Shown: positions 59,380 through 64,000 of the stretch, in pieces
Position numbering within the stretch: position 1 is the stretch's first letter
Layout: the number at the start of each line of letters is the position of its first letter
Origin: Chitinophagaceae bacterium
GTDB lineage: Bacteria; Bacteroidota; Bacteroidia; Chitinophagales; Chitinophagaceae
DNA: 64,000 nucleotides
Reading direction: 5' to 3'
Assembly (NCBI GenBank): GCA_947380905.1
Contig: CANCSS010000007.1
Span: 1 to 64,000, forward strand
The notes under the pieces: model-generated
The model's database searches: none
What the model was told of the DNA's origin: nothing
The model's input: only the letters and a program-made list of their open reading frames with translations
Translations under genes and position numbers: made by a program

Positions 59380-59387
59380 TAAAGGTA
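59380..59387 (-). promoter_or_regulatory. -7 promoter box TACCTTTA for lipoprotein gene
   Basis: On the reverse strand TACCTTTA lies 9 nt before the ATG at 59370 and 54 nt before 59325. It is compatible with either start and with a leader of about 50 nt. Confidence 0.4.
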
Positions 59388-59457
59388 CAAAACTTTAAAG
59401 TAGATATAGCGTTTTTTATACCTGATTTGTTACAATATAAATTGTTAATATTTTAAG

Positions 59458-60936
59458 ATGGCAAAGGAATTAACATCAAGGGCGCAGGATTACTCTCAAT
59501 GGTACAATGACTTAGTCATTAAAGGGGAGCTGGCAGATTACAGCGCCGTGAGGGGGTGCATGGTCATTAAGCCTTATGGCTATGCCTTATGGGAGAATAT
59601 GCGCGACGTTTTAGACAGGATGTTCAAGGAAACTGGGCACCAAAATGCCTATTTCCCCTTATTTGTTCCTAAGTCACTTTTTGAGGCGGAAGAAAAAAAT
59701 GCCGAAGGCTTTGCAAAAGAGTGTGCGGTGGTTACCCATTACCGCTTAATTGCAGATCCTAACAACAAAGGAAAATTGATGGTTGATCCCGAGGCAAAAT
59801 TAGAAGAAGAATTAATTGTTAGACCTACCAGTGAAGCCATTATTTGGAATACGTATAAAACTTGGATTCAATCTTATCGTGATTTGCCAATTCTTGTGAA
59901 TCAATGGGCCAATGTGGTAAGATGGGAAATGCGCACTCGTTTATTTTTACGTACTGCAGAATTTTTATGGCAGGAAGGGCATACGGCGCATGCGACTGCG
60001 CAAGAAGCCATTGCAGAAACAAAACAAATGTTGAATGTATATGCCGACTTTGTTGAAAACTGGATGGCTGTTCCTGTGATCAAAGGAATTAAATCGGTCA
60101 ATGAACGTTTTGCTGGTGCAGAAGATACCTATTGTATTGAAGCTTTAATGCAGGATGGAAAAGCATTGCAAGCAGGCACTTCACATTTTTTAGGACAGAA
60201 TTTTGCAAAAGCATTTGATGTTAAATTTAGCGATCAAAATAACAAACAAGAATATGTTTGGGCTACCAGCTGGGGTGTAAGTACTCGTTTAATTGGAGGG
60301 TTGGTAATGACGCATAGCGATGACGAAGGTTTGGTGTTGCCTCCTCGCATTGCACCCATTCAAGTGGTCATTGTTCCTATTTTTAAAGGAGAAGAACAAA
60401 AAGCCATCTTAGATGAAAAAGTAGCCGAGTTAGTGAAATCATTTAAAGCTGCTGGTATTAGAGTGAAGTATGATAATTCAGATCATGCAAGACCAGGATG
60501 GAAATTTGCAGAATACGAATTGAAAGGAGTGCCTATTAGAATTGCCATAGGTGCAAGAGATTTAGAAAACAAACAAGTAGAATTGGCGCGTCGTGATACC
60601 AAAGAAAAATTGGCTGTGGCGATGGAAGGTTTAACGGAAACTGTGGAAGCTTTGTTGGTTGAAATCCAATCTAATTTATTTGAGCGTGCCAGAAAATACC
60701 GTGACGAACATATTACCAAAGCAGATAGCTGGGATCATTTTTTAAAAATTCTAGACACCGAGGGTGGTTTTGTTTCAGCACATTGGGATGGAACTGCCGA
60801 AACAGAAGATAAAATTAAAGAATTGGCCAAAGCAACCATTCGTTGCATTCCTTTAGACAATCCATTGGAACAAGGCAAGTGTATCTTAACCGGAAATGCT
60901 TCTACACAAAGAGTGTTGTTTGCAAGAGCTTACTAA
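59458..60936 (+). CDS. proS: Prolyl-tRNA synthetase (archaeal/eukaryotic-like, short form)
   Basis: Charges tRNA-Pro. The 492-residue enzyme is of the short type without the large editing insertion of E. coli ProS, usual in Bacteroidota. It starts with [38 protein letters not shown]. Class II motif 2 is in [23 protein letters not shown] and [27 protein letters not shown], and motif 3 near [20 protein letters not shown]. The anticodon-binding domain follows, and the C-terminal segment has cysteine/Zn-like features (CIPL, GKCIL). truB begins 11 nt after it. Confidence 0.95.
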   Translation: MAKELTSRAQDYSQWYNDLVIKGELADYSAVRGCMVIKPYGYALWENMRDVLDRMFKETGHQNAYFPLFVPKSLFEAEEKNAEGFAKECAVVTHYRLIADPNNKGKLMVDPEAKLEEELIVRPTSEAIIWNTYKTWIQSYRDLPILVNQWANVVRWEMRTRLFLRTAEFLWQEGHTAHATAQEAIAETKQMLNVYADFVENWMAVPVIKGIKSVNERFAGAEDTYCIEALMQDGKALQAGTSHFLGQNFAKAFDVKFSDQNNKQEYVWATSWGVSTRLIGGLVMTHSDDEGLVLPPRIAPIQVVIVPIFKGEEQKAILDEKVAELVKSFKAAGIRVKYDNSDHARPGWKFAEYELKGVPIRIAIGARDLENKQVELARRDTKEKLAVAMEGLTETVEALLVEIQSNLFERARKYRDEHITKADSWDHFLKILDTEGGFVSAHWDGTAETEDKIKELAKATIRCIPLDNPLEQGKCILTGNASTQRVLFARAY

Positions 60937-60947
60937 GTTTCCTATTC

Positions 60948-61688
60948 ATGAAGCAAAAACCCATTCTTAAAGTACTTGTTCCTTATTTAGAAGGCAAGGT
61001 TTTACTGGTAGATAAACCTTTGCGTTGGACTTCCTTTGATATTGTAAAAAAAGTACGCATACTTACTAGAGTTATTAAAATTGGCCATGCTGGCACCTTG
61101 GATCCCTTGGCAACTGGGTTGCTTATTATTTGCACGGGCAGTTTTACCAAACAAATTAATAATTACATGGGTTTGTCTAAGGAATATGTTGGAACCATGG
61201 TATTGGGTGCAACTACACCTACTTATGATTTAGAATCTGAGCCAGAAAATTTTAAGTCGGTTGATCATTTAACCAAGGAAGAAATTGAAAAGGCGACCCT
61301 GCCTTTTGTGGGAGAAATTTTACAAATGCCACCTCAACATTCGGCCATTAAAAAAGATGGGAAAAGATTGTATGAGTCTGCAAGAAAAGGCATTGAAGTA
61401 AAAGTAGATCCTAGAAAAGTAAACATTATCAGTTTTGAAATTACGCACATCGATTTACCTCGTATCGAATTTAAAGTAGTTTGTTCTACTGGCACTTATA
61501 TAAGAAGTTTGGTGAAAGATTTTGGAGACGCACTTCAGGTAGGCGCTTATATGAGCAGTTTAAGGCGCACTAAAATTGGTGATTTTGAAGTGGCCAATGC
61601 CATACAATGGCAGGACTTACAAGTGGAAATAGAATCCTTGGTCGCGGGGTCCAATGGTGAAATGAATCAAGAAATAGAATCGGTATAA
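60948..61688 (+). CDS. truB: tRNA pseudouridine(55) synthase
   Basis: Makes pseudouridine 55 in the T-loop of tRNAs. The 246-residue protein has LLVDKPLRWTSFDIVKKV, the catalytic aspartate D52 in IGHAGTLDPLATGLL, YVGTMVLGATTPTYD, PPQHSAIKKDGKRLYE and GTYIRSLVKDFG. The frame opens inside proS, but ATG 60948, 11 nt after the proS stop, gives the family N-terminus. It is convergent with the TamL-like gene (6 nt apart). Confidence 0.95.
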   Translation: MKQKPILKVLVPYLEGKVLLVDKPLRWTSFDIVKKVRILTRVIKIGHAGTLDPLATGLLIICTGSFTKQINNYMGLSKEYVGTMVLGATTPTYDLESEPENFKSVDHLTKEEIEKATLPFVGEILQMPPQHSAIKKDGKRLYESARKGIEVKVDPRKVNIISFEITHIDLPRIEFKVVCSTGTYIRSLVKDFGDALQVGAYMSSLRRTKIGDFEVANAIQWQDLQVEIESLVAGSNGEMNQEIESV

Positions 61689-61694
61689 CCCTGT

Positions 61695-64000
61695 CTAGAA
61701 AGGCAATCCAATACCAAACTGCCAGGCATAGTTGTTTACAATTAACCCATTTGGTTTGGTATCAGCCCATTTAAAATGGGAGAGGTCTAACCAACCATTA
61801 TTCTGTAACCGTGTAGGGTCTTTCATTTTTATTGCGTAATCAATTCGGATAATAAAATAATTAAAATCTAATCTAAGTCCTGTTCCTACACCGATGGCCA
61901 AATCTTTATAAAGCTTGTCTAATTTAAATCCAGCAGCTGGATCAACACTGGACTCATGGGTATTCCAAATATTTCCTATATCTGTAAATAGTGCCGAGCT
62001 AATTTTATAAGAACCCAATTGTAATAAGGGGAATCGATATTCTAAATTGGTTTCCAATTGCAAATCACCAAAGCGATCAAAGTTTTGACTTTTAGCACTG
62101 GTATCATAAAACTGAGAACTGCCTAAGCCCAATTGTCTTAATCCCCAAGCACGCATACTATAAGGGCCCCCTGCAGTAAATTGTTTGAAAAAAGGAAGTT
62201 GTCCTTTTAGCACAGGGTCATTGCTGTAATTATTTCCCCAGCCACCCATAAAACGCCAAGCCAATTCGGTGTAAGTGAATTTATACAATTTCCTTAACTC
62301 GATCTCGGCTTTAATGTATCTGTAAATATTTTTTTGAAGGTCTGTTGATAAGCCAAGCAATCCACCTGCTTCTTCCATACCAAATCTTAGATAATTATTT
62401 TGATTGGGATGATATAAAGAGGGTCCTGAATGTATAAAACTAAAAGTTTGACTTATGACGTTTCCTTCATTGAAGGAAGATCTCAAAAATGGATTAAGTA
62501 TTAAAAGGCTGTCTAGCTTGCTAAATTTGGAGATATGATACAACTCGATATTAAGGGGTCTGTATATCCAGGTGTTGTCAGATCCGTTTTTATTTTTCTT
62601 TGTTTCATAGCCCCAATTGGCAGTAATGGATTTAAGTTGATAATAGTTCAGCCTATCAATATAAGCACCATTTAAGGAGAAAGTGGTTCTGGTATTATTG
62701 GTTGCGTTGGCTTTGTATGGCACAAAAGGAATGAGTAAATTGGGAAAGCTATAAGTGTGTCCTACATTCCAAAGTAAGGTCTGTGTTAGGTTTTCATTTC
62801 CATTGTTGACATTGAACTCAACACCGCTTCTGATGTTGGTAATAGAAGTGATTGATTTTTTTTGAACATTCTTATCCCGGTAAGTGAAGCTTGTAGACAA
62901 GCCCAATAAGTCACCAGCAATCAATTGAGAATTGTTTTTACTCCCTTCTAAATCAAAACTAAAACTATGCCTTAGCGCAGGCACTAAAAAATAGTGCAAG
63001 TAAATACTATCATTTTTGATGGAGGTTCTTCCATCTATTTGTTGCCAGGCACCTAAACTGCTAAAATTATTAAGCGTTTGATAATATATTTTTTCATTAA
63101 ATAAATCTCCTTTGTTAATAAAGGATTGTTGTTCAAATAAAATGGGTTGGAATTTTTTTATATTGTATTGCTGCATGATATTTCCAAAAATTTCTTCATG
63201 AGGCAGGCTTTTTACTAAAATACTATCTGGGTTGTCTGCCAATTTTAAATCACTGTAAAATATTTGTTGGCCAATAGGGTATTGTTTGGTTACTTCCTTG
63301 CTTATGTTTCGCAATTGAAAACTAATTTTCCAACTTGGATTTTCTTTTTCTTTCTGCTTGGCATTGTTTACTTGAGTTACTTGGCCAAGGGGATCCAGGT
63401 TTAAATTCATCAATTGCTGATTGAGGGTATCAACTTCGGCAAATATTTTTTCTTTGGTGAAATAATAATAGCCCTTGGATCTATACAATTCTACCAATCT
63501 ATCTAATTCGTTATTGATAGATTCATTCGAAAAGGCCATCCCTTTTTTAATGTAAGCAGCAGCGCTGTTCTCTATGGTGATTTCTTGAAGCTTTCTATCT
63601 GCTATTTGATACACCACCGTATCAATCACCGTTTTTTTATTCAACTGAATTTCCATGGTCAAATACACCCTCCATTCCTCTTTAACCGTATCAATCTTAA
63701 CTAGTGGGGTTAAAATAGGATGGCTATAGCCTTTTGTAGACAAGTAGGCTTGCATGAATTGAGCGGTACGTTGTAATTTATCTGCTTGAAAGTAACTAGG
63801 TTGCAGCAAGGTGCTAAAAACGCCAAACTGTCTAATTCGCTTCACTTTTAAGCTATCGTCCCAATAATTTTCAATTGCTGATTCTATTTCCTGTAATTCT
63901 TTTTTGCTTTCAGGATCTTTAATTACAATTTTGTTTTCAAATACAAAGGGTATTTGCTTAGGATAATCATGAATAGCTGCTTTTTTGACGTCGGCGCATG
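61695..64000 (-). CDS. TamL-like Omp85 outer-membrane protein (5' part outside window)
   Basis: An Omp85-family barrel. The frame is open through base 64000, so about 768 residues are visible and the N-terminus is missing; the GTG at 63845 lies inside it. The first visible part contains KKAAIHDYPKQ and AIENYWDDSLKVKRIRQFG, then POTRA-like segments. The C-terminal D15 barrel has NNYSNDPVLKGQLPFFKQFTAGGPYSMRAWGLRQLGLG and ends GIGLPF with the terminal Phe of the BAM signal. The YWDD...QFG start matches Bacteroidota TamL (lipoprotein Omp85 partner of TamB). TamB is not in the window. Confidence 0.85.
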   Translation of the reverse strand, partial: CADVKKAAIHDYPKQIPFVFENKIVIKDPESKKELQEIESAIENYWDDSLKVKRIRQFGVFSTLLQPSYFQADKLQRTAQFMQAYLSTKGYSHPILTPLVKIDTVKEEWRVYLTMEIQLNKKTVIDTVVYQIADRKLQEITIENSAAAYIKKGMAFSNESINNELDRLVELYRSKGYYYFTKEKIFAEVDTLNQQLMNLNLDPLGQVTQVNNAKQKEKENPSWKISFQLRNISKEVTKQYPIGQQIFYSDLKLADNPDSILVKSLPHEEIFGNIMQQYNIKKFQPILFEQQSFINKGDLFNEKIYYQTLNNFSSLGAWQQIDGRTSIKNDSIYLHYFLVPALRHSFSFDLEGSKNNSQLIAGDLLGLSTSFTYRDKNVQKKSITSITNIRSGVEFNVNNGNENLTQTLLWNVGHTYSFPNLLIPFVPYKANATNNTRTTFSLNGAYIDRLNYYQLKSITANWGYETKKNKNGSDNTWIYRPLNIELYHISKFSKLDSLLILNPFLRSSFNEGNVISQTFSFIHSGPSLYHPNQNNYLRFGMEEAGGLLGLSTDLQKNIYRYIKAEIELRKLYKFTYTELAWRFMGGWGNNYSNDPVLKGQLPFFKQFTAGGPYSMRAWGLRQLGLGSSQFYDTSAKSQNFDRFGDLQLETNLEYRFPLLQLGSYKISSALFTDIGNIWNTHESSVDPAAGFKLDKLYKDLAIGVGTGLRLDFNYFIIRIDYAIKMKDPTRLQNNGWLDLSHFKWADTKPNGLIVNNYAWQFGIGLPF

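Overview
The window is a compact, low-GC (mid-to-high 30s percent, by eye) chromosomal segment from a member of the Bacteroidota. The family-level guess is a Chitinophagaceae-like organism. Lineage clues: the -7 promoter element TAnnTTTG sits in front of many genes on both strands; there is a Porin_10-type porin, a HYC_CC_PP-type secreted protein, a TamL-like Omp85 protein, a long (about 407 aa) IspH, a one-domain HTH protein of the Bacteroidota 'WxLxGxGxM' kind, and many outer-membrane barrels. I see no rRNA, tRNA, CRISPR array, insertion sequence, integrase or prophage. Nearly all of the DNA is coding. Only one gap exceeds 300 bases (50667-50986), and it seems to hold a small RNA with a strong terminator.

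Layout. 1-14256: housekeeping and metabolism. This part has recJ (cut by the left edge), a long-chain polyprenyl synthase, a HAD phosphatase, a PlsC-like acyltransferase, a hotdog thioesterase, a dipeptide epimerase, proline dehydrogenase, the thyA-folA pair with two methyltransferases behind it, an RlpA-like secreted protein coupled to a rhodanese-thioredoxin lipoprotein, fmt, a SlyD-like FKBP and pepT. 14329-24228: exbB-exbD, prmC, a YigZ/IMPACT protein, 3-hydroxyacyl-CoA dehydrogenase, mrp-cmk, ispH, a Uup-like ABC-F protein and a small HTH regulator with its own operator-like repeats. 24298-41642: gcvP, a YkgJ-like cysteine cluster protein, folK-dNK-MFS, sppA with an orphan ABC-2 permease and an SRPBCC protein, queG, clpB, a TetA-like MFS, punA and a porin.

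41734-44141 is a set of small secreted proteins that looks built for soft-metal handling: a HYC_CC_PP protein, an exported HMA domain with a 13-cysteine metallothionein-like tail, a second exported HMA domain and a barrel. 44153-48122 on the other strand is a tight operon of an M42 aminopeptidase, a class-I glutamine amidotransferase-like protein and an ATP-grasp-like protein, with a barrel gene after it. This trio is the best candidate here for an undescribed biochemical system (ATP-dependent peptide or amide formation plus a dedicated peptidase). 48244-50666 has an orphan LuxE-like acyl-protein synthetase and a membrane-tethered putative regulator whose stop codons interlock. 50987-64000 returns to core genes: dapD, tsaC/sua5, a heptosyltransferase-like GT9, cca, a pRiA4b ORF-3-like protein with an acidic tail, miaA, a FadL/OmpP1-like barrel, a Gly/Tyr/Phe-rich lipoprotein, proS, truB and a TamL-like gene cut by the right edge.

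Regulation. In at least eight genes the TAnnTTT(G/A) box ends 3-5 nt before the ATG, most often exactly 4 nt. The predicted transcripts would then start at or next to the start codon (leaderless). A second class has 20-38 nt between box and start. Coding density is extreme: four same-strand pairs share TAATG, and three convergent pairs overlap by 4 bp through interlocked stop codons.

Limits. All assignments come from reading translated sequence and recalled family motifs; no database search was run. Where an upstream TTG/GTG could also open the frame, I chose starts from the ATG, the signal peptide or the promoter box.
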